54,836 nt of DNA from Melioribacter roseus (GTDB lineage Bacteria; Bacteroidota; Ignavibacteria; Ignavibacteriales; Melioribacteraceae). Every line of letters begins with the position of its first letter. Within the stretch, counting starts at the first letter, position 1. This document shows positions 1 through 8,598 of the stretch, piece by piece. The position numbers were made by a program, and so were the translations under genes. The notes below the pieces were generated by a model, which saw nothing but the letters and a program-made list of their open reading frames with translations, was not told the origin of the DNA and ran no database searches. The stretch is taken from contig DYLP01000015.1 of assembly GCA_020722005.1 (NCBI GenBank), positions 1 to 54,836 of the forward strand, read 5' to 3'.

Positions 1-429
1 CTCTTTAGCTGGCCTTTTGTACCTCAAAATGATTTTTCCTAATGACAATTCTGGGATAAAATAATCGCTTAGTATAGATGGGTAATGAGAGTCGTGATTC
101 GTTATTTCAACTCTGTAATGAATGGAAGGTTTTATATTTACATCAATATTCCACTCGAATTCGCCGTCGTTCTCCGTCTCCGCAGATATTATCTCTTTGA
201 CAACGGATTTTCTGAGTAAACGAATGTAGACCTTTTTTATACTGCCGGGCATTTTCCATTTAATTTTCATTATGCTCCCCGTATAATAAATATCTCCTTC
301 GGAAGGAGAAAAGATTTCTGATTTAATTAATACGGGAGGGTAAACCACTTCTTTCTCTTCGACCGGTAGTTCCTCTCGGCAGGCATACAAAATCAAAACA
401 AAAGATAGTATATGAAGAATCTTTTTCAT
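1..429 (-). CDS. Partial lipoprotein with Ig-like/Kre9-type domain (3' end outside window)
   Basis: The frame is open from an ATG at 429 to the window edge (143 codons, no stop), so the C-terminus is missing. The N-terminus has a basic start and a hydrophobic run ending in a lipobox (LYAC, lipid-accepting Cys17), indicating a lipoprotein. Residues about 30-115 contain the pattern P..G..Y..G..M.I.W followed by alternating hydrophobic residues. This resembles the Ser/Thr-rich GPI-anchored (Kre9/Knh1-type) Ig-like domain common in secreted Bacteroidota proteins. It lies 60 bases downstream of the beta-CASP hydrolase on the same strand and may end that transcription unit. The lipoprotein call is firm; the domain name is tentative and the function unknown. 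Confidence 0.6.
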   Translation of the reverse strand, partial: MKKILHILSFVLILYACREELPVEEKEVVYPPVLIKSEIFSPSEGDIYYTGSIMKIKWKMPGSIKKVYIRLLRKSVVKEIISAETENDGEFEWNIDVNIKPSIHYRVEITNHDSHYPSILSDYFIPELSLGKIILRYKRPAKE

Positions 430-489
430 CTCAATTCTTCATTTTCTATCATAAGTTAAATTAATTCGGATAAAATTGAAATGATAAAC

Positions 490-1854
490 TTAATCCCCGA
501 GAATGATTTCCCTTCCCAGTTCAGCTGAATAAAGTTTAACACCCGGCATATAAGTAAGTAAGTTATAGCCTAACCAATTCTGAGCAGATTCACCTCCGTG
601 GACAAGTATTACCGTTTCAGGTTCAAGTTTTTTTGCAAATTTTATCAGGCTGTCACGATTTGCGTGTGCCGAAAAATAGAAACGGTTTATATCACATTCG
701 ATATTAACTTGCCTGTCTCCGTTAAATTTCAGTGCATCATTCTTTTTTGCATTCATAATTTTATAACCCGGTGTGGAAGGGTCCACGTAACCTACTCCAA
801 ATATTCCGAAATCTTTCTGTTTCAACCAGAATTGAGCAAGTTGATACGAAGAAGTTCCTTCGAGCATCATTCCGCTGGATGCTAAGACGAAGCCTGGATT
901 TTTTTTGTAATAGTTATAATCGCTAATCTCATTCAAATTCGACTGGAGAATTTGTTTGAGTTCCGTCTCGGGATTTTTTCTTCTTACGACGTACCGGAAT
1001 CGGTCATAAATATTCGATATTTCTCTGCCGATTCCTCCGGTGTAAATTTCCGCATCAGTTAGTTTGCCGCTCTTAATAGCTTCGTTAATCAGCATTAACA
1101 TTTCCTGCATTTTCCCGAGCGCAAAAACAGGAATTAAAACCGATCCTCCTCTCGTAATAATTTTGTTCAATTCACTTATGAATCGATTGCTTTCGGATTC
1201 CCAGTTACCAGTCAATTTCGTGTCGGTATCGCCGTAGGTCGATTCCATTATCAATATATCTACATTGTTCAACGATTCAATGTCGGCTCTGACTTCAATC
1301 GATTGTTTAGACAAATTCATGTCTCCAGTGTAGAAAATCTTTCTGTCGTTTGCATTTATCATTACCATTGCCGAGCCGAGTATATGACCTGCGTCGTAGA
1401 AACATCCTTTTAATTTTCCGGAGGAATTCAGTCCCAGCAGTTCAAATTCTTCATTATAATCGTAATCGCGTATACTTCTTACAAGAAGGTCTATTTTTTC
1501 ATGAGTGAAAAAAGAAATGTTTTCTTCTTCTGTTATTTCTTTCTTTAGAATATTTACCGCATTATGAAGTGTAACGGACATTAATTCTTTTGTATAGGGA
1601 GTTGTATAAATAATTACATGCGGAAATTTCTTTATCAAGAAGGGCAGAGCACCGATATGGTCCTGGTGAGCATGCGAAACAATTACAAAATCGAGCGGAT
1701 AATTTTCCAATAAGTCAAATAGGGGTAGGGAATCGATTCCTTTCTTGCGCGGATGAATTCCGCAGTCGAGCAATATTCCCCTCCCGTCAATTTGAAGGTA
1801 ATAAGAATTGGCGCCTATTTCACGTGCACCTCCTATCGGCAGAAATTTAATCAT
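490..1854 (-). CDS. MBL-fold beta-CASP hydrolase (RNA-processing exonuclease-like)
   Basis: 454 residues from the ATG at 1854. It has the metallo-beta-lactamase signature HAHQDH near residue 61, a second metal ligand in AGHILGSA near 157, then GD and the ESTYGD segment that opens a beta-CASP insert. The C-terminal FYFSAHA and ILVHGG motifs complete the set. Family: COG1236-type, CPSF73-related RNA or DNA hydrolases, cytoplasmic, zinc-dependent. The ATG overlaps the upstream stop by one base (TGATG), which favours it over an in-frame TTG one codon earlier at 1857. Translational coupling to the YD-repeat lipoprotein is likely. The substrate cannot be read from sequence; RNA is inferred from the beta-CASP motifs. 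Confidence 0.85.
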   Translation of the reverse strand: MIKFLPIGGAREIGANSYYLQIDGRGILLDCGIHPRKKGIDSLPLFDLLENYPLDFVIVSHAHQDHIGALPFLIKKFPHVIIYTTPYTKELMSVTLHNAVNILKKEITEEENISFFTHEKIDLLVRSIRDYDYNEEFELLGLNSSGKLKGCFYDAGHILGSAMVMINANDRKIFYTGDMNLSKQSIEVRADIESLNNVDILIMESTYGDTDTKLTGNWESESNRFISELNKIITRGGSVLIPVFALGKMQEMLMLINEAIKSGKLTDAEIYTGGIGREISNIYDRFRYVVRRKNPETELKQILQSNLNEISDYNYYKKNPGFVLASSGMMLEGTSSYQLAQFWLKQKDFGIFGVGYVDPSTPGYKIMNAKKNDALKFNGDRQVNIECDINRFYFSAHANRDSLIKFAKKLEPETVILVHGGESAQNWLGYNLLTYMPGVKLYSAELGREIILGD

Positions 1855-2834
1855 CAATAAAATTCATATTCATAAACTGCCAGATATGCGGGACGCTCGT
1901 TGTTTGCATAACGAATTTCTTCGTGCTGCAATCCGTTTTTATAATATGAAAACGTTACTCTGTATTGGCGCGAGCCGTCAGAAAGGAAGAGTTTGTCTTC
2001 AATCAGATTGTTGCTTTCGTCATAGTTCATTTGGCGAACAGTTTGCTTGTTTTTGACTGTAATCAAATTACCGTCTTCGTCATAGCTATAAAGTACTTCA
2101 TTAACCATGTTACTGGCTTTCTGAATTTCTTTTTCCAGATATCCTTGATCATTATAGAAATAATTGATTTCTGCCACCATATTGCCTTTAGCATTATATC
2201 CGTGTACCTTAGTCAGTAAGTTGCCTTCATAAAAATATTTTTTTTCTGTATTTAAATTTTCCCCTATGTATTCACGTTCTTTAACTAGGTGATTTAATGA
2301 ATCGTACTGTAAGACAATTTTTTGTTCATTAATACTTCTGCTTGTAAGAACTCGCCTGCTTGTTTCATTTCCTTTGCTGTCATATTCGGATTCTTTACGA
2401 GTGGTAAGATTTCCAAAATTGTCGTAAACTTCCGTAGCAATTAGTTTGCCGTCGTTGTCATAGGCGTACTGATAAATCATGTCGATGCCGCCCGTGGCAG
2501 TATATCTTATCAGCCTGGTTCTCTGTCCCTTTTCATTGAAATAGAGTTCTTCAATCACAGTTAATTTTGAAGGTCTTTCACCGTTTCGCAAGAAGAAACC
2601 TGCTTTTTTCCGTCGTACTTTAACTTTTAGTTGTGTAGCTTTTTCAAGTTCTTTTGTAGGCTGGTCTTTTATCTCTTTGCTATCCTTCGGTTTTACATCT
2701 TTTTTCTTATCAACGTTTTTTATAACCTCTGTTTTATTCTCCTGAGTATTGCCGCACTGGACAATTAAAGACATGGTAATCAGTGGCATAAGTATGAAAA
2801 CCATCATCATCAATGCTTTCAATAATTTTTTCAT
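1854..2834 (-). CDS. Secreted YD-repeat protein, probable lipoprotein
   Basis: 326 residues. A basic N-terminus and long hydrophobic stretch end at Cys27 (sequence IVQC, a poor lipobox), so export is clear but lipidation less so. A Lys/Asp/Glu-rich linker (about 35-75) leads into a region of roughly 240 residues with repeated strands such as YAYDNDGKL, YDSKGNE and YSYDEDGNL. These are the YD/RHS-type repeat that forms beta-sheet shells or fibres. No toxin domain follows, so this is not a polymorphic toxin. It sits 4 bases after the hemerythrin gene and couples to the beta-CASP gene. An envelope surface role is inferred; the exact function is unknown. Confidence 0.7.
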   Translation of the reverse strand: MKKLLKALMMMVFILMPLITMSLIVQCGNTQENKTEVIKNVDKKKDVKPKDSKEIKDQPTKELEKATQLKVKVRRKKAGFFLRNGERPSKLTVIEELYFNEKGQRTRLIRYTATGGIDMIYQYAYDNDGKLIATEVYDNFGNLTTRKESEYDSKGNETSRRVLTSRSINEQKIVLQYDSLNHLVKEREYIGENLNTEKKYFYEGNLLTKVHGYNAKGNMVAEINYFYNDQGYLEKEIQKASNMVNEVLYSYDEDGNLITVKNKQTVRQMNYDESNNLIEDKLFLSDGSRQYRVTFSYYKNGLQHEEIRYANNERPAYLAVYEYEFY

Positions 2835-2838
2835 TTAT

Positions 2839-3279
2839 TCATCCTCTTAACTTGTGAGATAGTAAGGATAATTTTTCTTCACCCATTTGGTTTTGTATCA
2901 ATTCAAATAATTCTCGTTCTTCCATCCTGATATGTTCGTCTAAGAGTTTTCCTATTTCGTACATCACATTTTCGTAATTATTTTCATCTTTCAGGAAATT
3001 AAACAATTTTTCCAATTGCTTATGTTCTTCAAGCATTCTTTGAAACAGTTCGTCGAGTTCGGTTGAAATACCCGAACAGAAAGGCATAAGGATCTTTTCT
3101 TCTTTATAAAAATGCCTTACCAAATTATCTTGATATAATTGCAAGGCATATTTTCTTTTTCCTTCAGCATCTGCCGGTAAATCACGGTAAGCAGGTGCGC
3201 CTTTTTTAAGTATCTGAGCAAGTATCAACCCGTCGTGGTGCTCTTTGGATAATTCGACCAGGCTATGATATCTTTTCAT
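2839..3279 (-). CDS. Hemerythrin HHE cation-binding domain protein
   Basis: 146 residues, a single four-helix HHE domain. Candidate di-iron ligands are visible in the expected order: His14/His15, His56 with Glu60 (HFYKE), His86, and His116 with Glu120 or Glu121 (HIRMEE). The family binds a di-iron centre and is linked to oxygen, NO or iron-stress sensing, as in the YtfE/DUF438 relatives. No extra domain is present. The start overlaps the end of the YihY gene by 17 bases, so the two are probably translated together. Soluble and cytoplasmic, with no signal peptide. The ligand it senses is not known. Confidence 0.87.
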   Translation of the reverse strand: MKRYHSLVELSKEHHDGLILAQILKKGAPAYRDLPADAEGKRKYALQLYQDNLVRHFYKEEKILMPFCSGISTELDELFQRMLEEHKQLEKLFNFLKDENNYENVMYEIGKLLDEHIRMEERELFELIQNQMGEEKLSLLSHKLRG

Positions 3280-4147
3280 TCAATCTCTCCCTATACAATT
3301 GTCCTATTTCCGCGCCGGCAATAAATATACACGACGAATAAAAAATCCATAATAATATAACAACAAAAAGGACAAATGCGCCATAGAATGGATTAGTGCT
3401 GAGAAAATGTCTGATGTAATACCCAAATAGACTCCTGGCAAGTTCCCACAATAAAGTAGTTGATAGAGCGCTCGTTAGTGCTACCTTCTTTGGAAGACGC
3501 TCATAAGGTATAAGATAGTAAAGCAGAAAAAATAATAGAAGCATTACCATAAGAGATATAATCCAAACAGTTATATTCCATACATTTGCAAGTTCGACGT
3601 ATGAAATTACACGCGAATTTTGTGCATTCTCTACAATAATATTTAGTATGGGAAATATAAGCGTTGAAAGCGAAATAAAGATTACAACAAGTAATACCAT
3701 CCCGATATCGCGTAAAAATCCGATTAGTGCATGTTTCTCAATTTTTGTATGAAAAATTTGATTAAGAATTGTTCGCAGACTACTGAATATCCACGTTGAT
3801 GTAACCATTAAGCCGACCAATCCAAGATATCCGGCAAGTGTCTTATATTCGATAACCTGTGGAAGTCTTCTGCCAATAACTTCTTTAGCATAATCTGCAT
3901 ACTGCTTGTATGGAAGTAGCAATTCGATAATCTGATTGATTATTCTTTCGAGACGCGCGGCCTCGAATACATTGCCAAGCAGAGAAAATATTAACAGTAT
4001 AAGGGGAATCATACTCAACAACAATGAATATGCAATTCCCGCGCCCGATAGGAACAGGTTGTGTTCCTCAATTCTATGGTATAATCCCGACAAGTAATAT
4101 TTCAATACCTTCAGAACGTTATTGGCTCTTTGAAAAAGTTTATCCAT
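3263..4147 (-). CDS. YihY/BrkB family inner-membrane protein
   Basis: 294 residues with about six membrane segments. The family hallmark is seen near residues 33-60 (GAGIAYSLLLSMIP), followed by the long central loop and a C-terminal WIFYSSCIFIAGAEIGQ segment. The family was once annotated as ribonuclease BN, but it is an integral membrane protein of uncertain role; envelope lipid transport has been suggested. It begins 9 bases after purL ends and overlaps the hemerythrin gene, so it lies in a dense minus-strand operon. Family assignment is confident; function remains open. Confidence 0.88.
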   Translation of the reverse strand: MDKLFQRANNVLKVLKYYLSGLYHRIEEHNLFLSGAGIAYSLLLSMIPLILLIFSLLGNVFEAARLERIINQIIELLLPYKQYADYAKEVIGRRLPQVIEYKTLAGYLGLVGLMVTSTWIFSSLRTILNQIFHTKIEKHALIGFLRDIGMVLLVVIFISLSTLIFPILNIIVENAQNSRVISYVELANVWNITVWIISLMVMLLLFFLLYYLIPYERLPKKVALTSALSTTLLWELARSLFGYYIRHFLSTNPFYGAFVLFVVILLWIFYSSCIFIAGAEIGQLYRERLNEKIS

Positions 4148-4156
4148 TATGTATGG

Positions 4157-6388
4157 TCAAACAATATTCATTTTTTCTGAAATGGATGAATAATAGAGCT
4201 TAATCAAGTGCTCCAGCTTAAATTGGTATTGATCGTTCACCGAAAAGATTTTATCTGTCGTTTCCCCTAGAAAAGTGTAAGGAGTAAAACTCTTTGAAGC
4301 AATTTGTTCAAATGCATCTTTATTTTCCTGACTCAAAGAGACAATTACTCTCGATTGACTTTCTGAGAAGAACGATAAATCTTCTCTGGTTTTAACAGGG
4401 AGATGAACTTTTGCTCCGATTGGTTTTTCTTTGTTAATAATACAACACTCGGCAAGTGCAACCATGATGCCACCTTCGGAAATATCGTGAGCGGATTTAA
4501 TAATTTTCCGTTTGATTAATTCGAGTATAAGGTTATGAAGGTCTTTTTCCGTCTGGAGGTCAATCTTTGGAATTTTACCTTTAACTATATTGTGCTGGAT
4601 TTTCAGGTATTCGCTACCGCCTATTTCTTCGTAATCTTCGCCAAGCAAGTAAATAAGATCGCCCGAATCCTTAAATTCAGCTGTCGTAACATTATCGATA
4701 TTTTCGATCAAGCCCACCATACCAATTACCGGTGTCGGATAAACGGCTCTGTCCGGACTCTCATTATAAAAGCTGACATTTCCGCCTGTAACCGGAGTAT
4801 TAAAGAAACGGCAAGCCTCTCCCATTCCTTCAATAGCTTTTTTGAATGTCCAGTACATTTCGGGTTTATATGGATTTCCGAAATTAAGACAATTCGTAAT
4901 AGCCAGAGGTATTGCCCCCGAACAGACCACGTTACGCGCAGATTCAGCAACGGCAATTTTTGTTCCTTCCTTCGGATTCAGATAAACATATCTACCGTTG
5001 CAATCGGTTGTTGCTGCAATGGCTTTTTGAGTGCCTTTAATTCTTATTACTGCCGCATCGGAACCTGGACCGACGACGGTATTTGTTCTAACCATTGAAT
5101 CATACTGTTCATAAACCCAATTTTTCGATGCAATATTTGGGGATGATAAAATCTTTTCAAACACTTCAGAAATACATTCTGGCTCCGGTATTTCGTTATA
5201 ATCGAGTTTGGTAATTTCTTTCAAATATTCCGGTTCTTTAGCATCCCGATAATAAACAGGCGCTCCTCCACCGAGAACAAGATCGTATGGAGGGATGTTT
5301 GCCTTTAGTACATTGTGATATTTAATTTTAAGCAAAGGTTCGTCAGTTACGTATCCGATAATTTCACAGTTCAAATCCCACTTATTGAAAATTTCTTTCA
5401 CACGTTTTTCTTTTCCTTTCTTTACAACCACCAGCATACGTTCCTGACTTTCTGAAAGCATAATTTCGTATGCCGTCATGTTCTCTTCTCGAAGAGGGAC
5501 TATGTCGAGATTAATATCCATTCCCGATTTGCCTTTGGCACTCATTTCGGAAGTCGAACACGATATACCAGCAGCACCCATATCCTGAATACCCACGATC
5601 AGGTCTTCTTTAATAATTTCGAGAGTAGCTTCAAGTAGGAGCTTTTCAGTAAACGGATCGCCTACCTGCACGGAAGGTCTTTTCGATTCGGACTTTTCGG
5701 ATATTTCTTCTGATGCAAATGTAGCGCCATGGATGCCGTCCCTGCCTGTCGACGAGCCAACGATCATAACCGGACTGCCTTCACTTTTGGCGACTGCCGA
5801 AGCGATGCGGTTTGTATCGACTATACCAATTGCCATCGCATTAACAAGAGGATTGTATTTATACGAGTCGTCGAAATAGACTTCGCCACCGACGGTTGGA
5901 ACTCCGAAGCAGTTTCCGTAATCGGCAATTCCCTTTACAACCCCTTCGAAAAGATAGCGAGTTCTTGGATCGTCGAGCGTTCCAAAGCGGAGCGAATTCA
6001 AACAAGCTATCGGTCGTGCACCCATTGTAAAAATATCTCTTAAAATACCGCCGACTCCAGTAGCAGCGCCCTGATAAGGTTCCACAGCCGAGGGATGATT
6101 GTGACTTTCGATTTTGAATGCAATTGCCAGTCCGTCACCAATATCAACAAGCCCTGCGTTTTCTTCGCCGGCTCCTACAAGCAGTCTACCACCTGACCTT
6201 GGAAGCGTTTTTATTAGGGCAATTGAATTTTTATAACTGCAATGCTCGCTCCACATAACGCTGAAAATTCCGAGCTCGGTAAATGTGGGCGTCCTGCCGA
6301 GACGCTCGCAAATTATATTGTATTCTTCTTCGGTTAATCCGTGTTCAAGTGCCAGCTCTAAATTAACTTCCGGTTCTTTCATTTCCAC
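4157..6388 (-). CDS. purL: Phosphoribosylformylglycinamidine synthase subunit PurL
   Basis: 743 residues, the normal length of the small PurL type. It converts FGAR, ATP and glutamine-derived ammonia to FGAM in step four of purine synthesis. The N-terminal linker contains [11 protein letters not shown]; the first AIRS-like half has the ATP/metal motif [21 protein letters not shown], and the second half carries GDSPAAV-like and [10 protein letters not shown] motifs. There is no C-terminal glutaminase domain, so PurQ and PurS partners must be encoded elsewhere; neither is in this window. It is the first gene of the minus-strand run down to the window start. The ATG at 6388 follows a purine-rich GAGAGTGGAA stretch. 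Confidence 0.97.
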   Translation of the reverse strand: MEMKEPEVNLELALEHGLTEEEYNIICERLGRTPTFTELGIFSVMWSEHCSYKNSIALIKTLPRSGGRLLVGAGEENAGLVDIGDGLAIAFKIESHNHPSAVEPYQGAATGVGGILRDIFTMGARPIACLNSLRFGTLDDPRTRYLFEGVVKGIADYGNCFGVPTVGGEVYFDDSYKYNPLVNAMAIGIVDTNRIASAVAKSEGSPVMIVGSSTGRDGIHGATFASEEISEKSESKRPSVQVGDPFTEKLLLEATLEIIKEDLIVGIQDMGAAGISCSTSEMSAKGKSGMDINLDIVPLREENMTAYEIMLSESQERMLVVVKKGKEKRVKEIFNKWDLNCEIIGYVTDEPLLKIKYHNVLKANIPPYDLVLGGGAPVYYRDAKEPEYLKEITKLDYNEIPEPECISEVFEKILSSPNIASKNWVYEQYDSMVRTNTVVGPGSDAAVIRIKGTQKAIAATTDCNGRYVYLNPKEGTKIAVAESARNVVCSGAIPLAITNCLNFGNPYKPEMYWTFKKAIEGMGEACRFFNTPVTGGNVSFYNESPDRAVYPTPVIGMVGLIENIDNVTTAEFKDSGDLIYLLGEDYEEIGGSEYLKIQHNIVKGKIPKIDLQTEKDLHNLILELIKRKIIKSAHDISEGGIMVALAECCIINKEKPIGAKVHLPVKTREDLSFFSESQSRVIVSLSQENKDAFEQIASKSFTPYTFLGETTDKIFSVNDQYQFKLEHLIKLYYSSISEKMNIV

Positions 6389-6472
6389 TCTCTTTAGAAT
6401 TTTTAATTACGAATATAACAACATTTCAACTTTTTCACTCCCTTGATTTTTCGGAAAGAAATTTTATCGAGT

Positions 6473-8521
6473 TCACATTACCTGTATTACATCCAATTGC
6501 AATTTTGATTTTGCATTCTTTTTCGAAATTAAATCCTCAATTTCGACTTCTATATCATAATTCCCGGATTTCAAATTACTCAAATCCAATCGGATAAAAA
6601 GCTGCAGGTCATTTCTGTCTGCTCTGTATTTGTTTGTCAAAGTAAGCGCTTTTCTTTTTGAAAAAAGATTTTTAATAGAAGATAATAATCCTTCTTCGCC
6701 TTCGTTACGTTTTATTGTAATATTTTGTCTGAATTCGACAAACCCTTCATCATTTTTTTGAAGATTGTAAACTTCATAATAAAGATAAACCCTACCGATA
6801 ACAGTATCATTAGTATGCGGATTAAACGAATAGGGTCCGCGCTGCAATATTCCCTCACCGGCGGAATACACAGTATCGGCTAAAATGAGCGAACTTAGTG
6901 ATAATAACTTTCCATAATTTGGAATGCTTAATGTTCCTCTTTTTACAGAAGTCTTTCTGCTCGATTTTTCTATTAGTTCAAAAGAATAAAAACCGATGTC
7001 GGGCTTCAATGCGGCAACAAATTCGTTTAATCCCGAGTTTGTCCCGAAATATTTATTTTCAACGATCTTTTCAATCTGATTATGATATCTATCAAAGAAG
7101 AAAAAGCCCGTCTCGATATTCAAACTGTCTACATCTGTTCTTATACTATCAGGAATATGAAAGACAATATGCACCTCTGTCTTAGACGGATAAGGGAAAG
7201 ATTTAAAGTAGTAGTCCTTAGAATACATTGTGAAATGATCGCCCTCGTAGACGGGCACGTACTTTGAATAATATGATTTCCTTAAATATTGTATAAGCTC
7301 GTGAGAGTTTAATGCATATTGAGAAACAACCTTTTCTTTTTCGAGAGGCGGTGCACTGAAAATAAAATTATTGTTCAAAGCCATATCCGTGAATCCAAAA
7401 TTCATTTCTTCATAATTCCATATATCCGTTTTCATTTCGTACCCTGTTTCGCCCATCGATGGTCTAATCCTCATAATATTCAATGGTTCACCAAAGCGTA
7501 GAATCACTTCTCCTCTGTCTGTTTGCCATCCTTTTTTATGGTCGGTACTCAAAAAAAGATTTGAAAATGTCAACCTGGAATAATGTTCAAGCAGTCTTTC
7601 GTTGTAATCGGTTAAATACAAAGGGTCGTTTACCATCCAGTAAAATTTGATGAAATGATTCCTTTTAAATTCGTTGTTGCCCATTATCTCATCAAAAACG
7701 GGCTGCAGCATTTTAAGTGCCGATTCATAATCGTATTCTTTCCTTTCTTCATAAGTCATGTATCTGAAAGCGAGGTTATAAAAGCGGCTGCTTTCTGTAA
7801 ACTTACGCAATTTATAATAACAGAATCCGAGAGCGAGATTTACATTAGCATCTTCCTTTTCGATTCGATGAAGACGTTGCAAAAAACCGACAGCATCTTC
7901 AAAGTTGCCTGCTTTCATATAGAGCAGTGCTAACTTATAATTGGCTTTATAATTTATGGAATCGATAGATAAAACAGTTCGATAGTATTTCTCAGCTTCC
8001 TTAAAATCTTCATTGGCATACTCCTGCAAACTTGCCAGAAACTCATCGCCAAGTTTTCGATAAGAATTGTTGTAATTAGTAAAGTCCTCGTCTTTTATTT
8101 CGGATCGATTCAAGTAAGCTTCAATAGAAGTCGAATCGAGTTTAAGAATTTCTTTAAATTCTTTGTAAGCAGAAACACGTGCGAAGTCTTTTAATATTGT
8201 CGCATAAGCAAGTCTGTATTTAATATTCCCTGGCTCCAGAAGGGCAGCTTTTTTGAGCAAGCGATAGGCTTTGTTCCTCTCACTGTAATCTGTTCTAACA
8301 GCCTTCAGCTTTCCTAATAAATAGAATAAATCGGGTACCTCAAATTTTTTAATTAACTGCTCCAGTAATTTTTCAGCCGCTTGAGTATCCCCTACCGAAA
8401 GGTACTGCCTTGCCGTATTAATGTAATAGATGCTACTGTCTACCCTTTGAGCGAGGGCAACTGACGCATATGTCAGAATCATCCCTGCAATTTTTAATAT
8501 TGATTTTCCAGATGCAACCAT
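6473..8521 (-). CDS. TPR protein with GWxTD domain, exported
   Basis: 682 residues from the ATG at 8521. A signal peptide ends around ASVALAQ. Tetratricopeptide-like helices fill about residues 20-280, including EAEKYYRTVLSIDSINYKANYKLA-type units. The GWxTD motif (GWQTDRGEVILRFGEP) lies near residue 325, followed by a beta-rich C-terminal region. The GWxTD domain is a named but uncharacterised domain found mainly in Ignavibacteria, Chlorobi and Acidobacteria. An in-frame ATG at 8563 would add 14 residues before the signal peptide, but it overlaps a TATGTTTG promoter-like element, so 8521 is preferred. The gene is divergent from the DUF5916 barrel gene. Probably periplasmic; role unknown. Confidence 0.83.
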   Translation of the reverse strand: MVASGKSILKIAGMILTYASVALAQRVDSSIYYINTARQYLSVGDTQAAEKLLEQLIKKFEVPDLFYLLGKLKAVRTDYSERNKAYRLLKKAALLEPGNIKYRLAYATILKDFARVSAYKEFKEILKLDSTSIEAYLNRSEIKDEDFTNYNNSYRKLGDEFLASLQEYANEDFKEAEKYYRTVLSIDSINYKANYKLALLYMKAGNFEDAVGFLQRLHRIEKEDANVNLALGFCYYKLRKFTESSRFYNLAFRYMTYEERKEYDYESALKMLQPVFDEIMGNNEFKRNHFIKFYWMVNDPLYLTDYNERLLEHYSRLTFSNLFLSTDHKKGWQTDRGEVILRFGEPLNIMRIRPSMGETGYEMKTDIWNYEEMNFGFTDMALNNNFIFSAPPLEKEKVVSQYALNSHELIQYLRKSYYSKYVPVYEGDHFTMYSKDYYFKSFPYPSKTEVHIVFHIPDSIRTDVDSLNIETGFFFFDRYHNQIEKIVENKYFGTNSGLNEFVAALKPDIGFYSFELIEKSSRKTSVKRGTLSIPNYGKLLSLSSLILADTVYSAGEGILQRGPYSFNPHTNDTVIGRVYLYYEVYNLQKNDEGFVEFRQNITIKRNEGEEGLLSSIKNLFSKRKALTLTNKYRADRNDLQLFIRLDLSNLKSGNYDIEVEIEDLISKKNAKSKLQLDVIQVM

Positions 8522-8556
8522 TTTCCAATAAGTCACGTCTAAAAGACCGTGCAAAA

Positions 8557-8564
8557 CAAACATA
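8557..8564 (-). promoter_or_regulatory. Candidate -7 element ahead of the TPR-GWxTD gene
   Basis: The minus strand reads TATGTTTG here, an exact match to the Bacteroidota -7 consensus TAnnTTTG. It lies 35 bases before the ATG at 8521. No good -33 TTTG is seen at the usual 19-21 base spacing. Its position supports the shorter start of the downstream gene. Confidence 0.35.
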
Positions 8565-8589
8565 AATAAAGTTGTTTAAAACGTCATCC

Positions 8590-8593
8590 GGAG
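8590..8593 (+). promoter_or_regulatory. Shine-Dalgarno site fixing the DUF5916 start
   Basis: GGAG lies 5 bases before the ATG at 8599. The upstream in-frame ATG at 8572 has no such site and would place nine polar residues before the signal peptide. Confidence 0.6.
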
Positions 8594-8598
8594 ATGTC

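Noticed and set aside
1855-1857. TTG start of the beta-CASP gene
   Set aside because: An ATG one codon later overlaps the upstream stop in TGATG, which is the common coupled arrangement.
4535-5098. A 187-residue open frame on the plus strand within purL
   Set aside because: It is antisense to a complete, conserved gene and has no signal, motif or ribosome-binding site.
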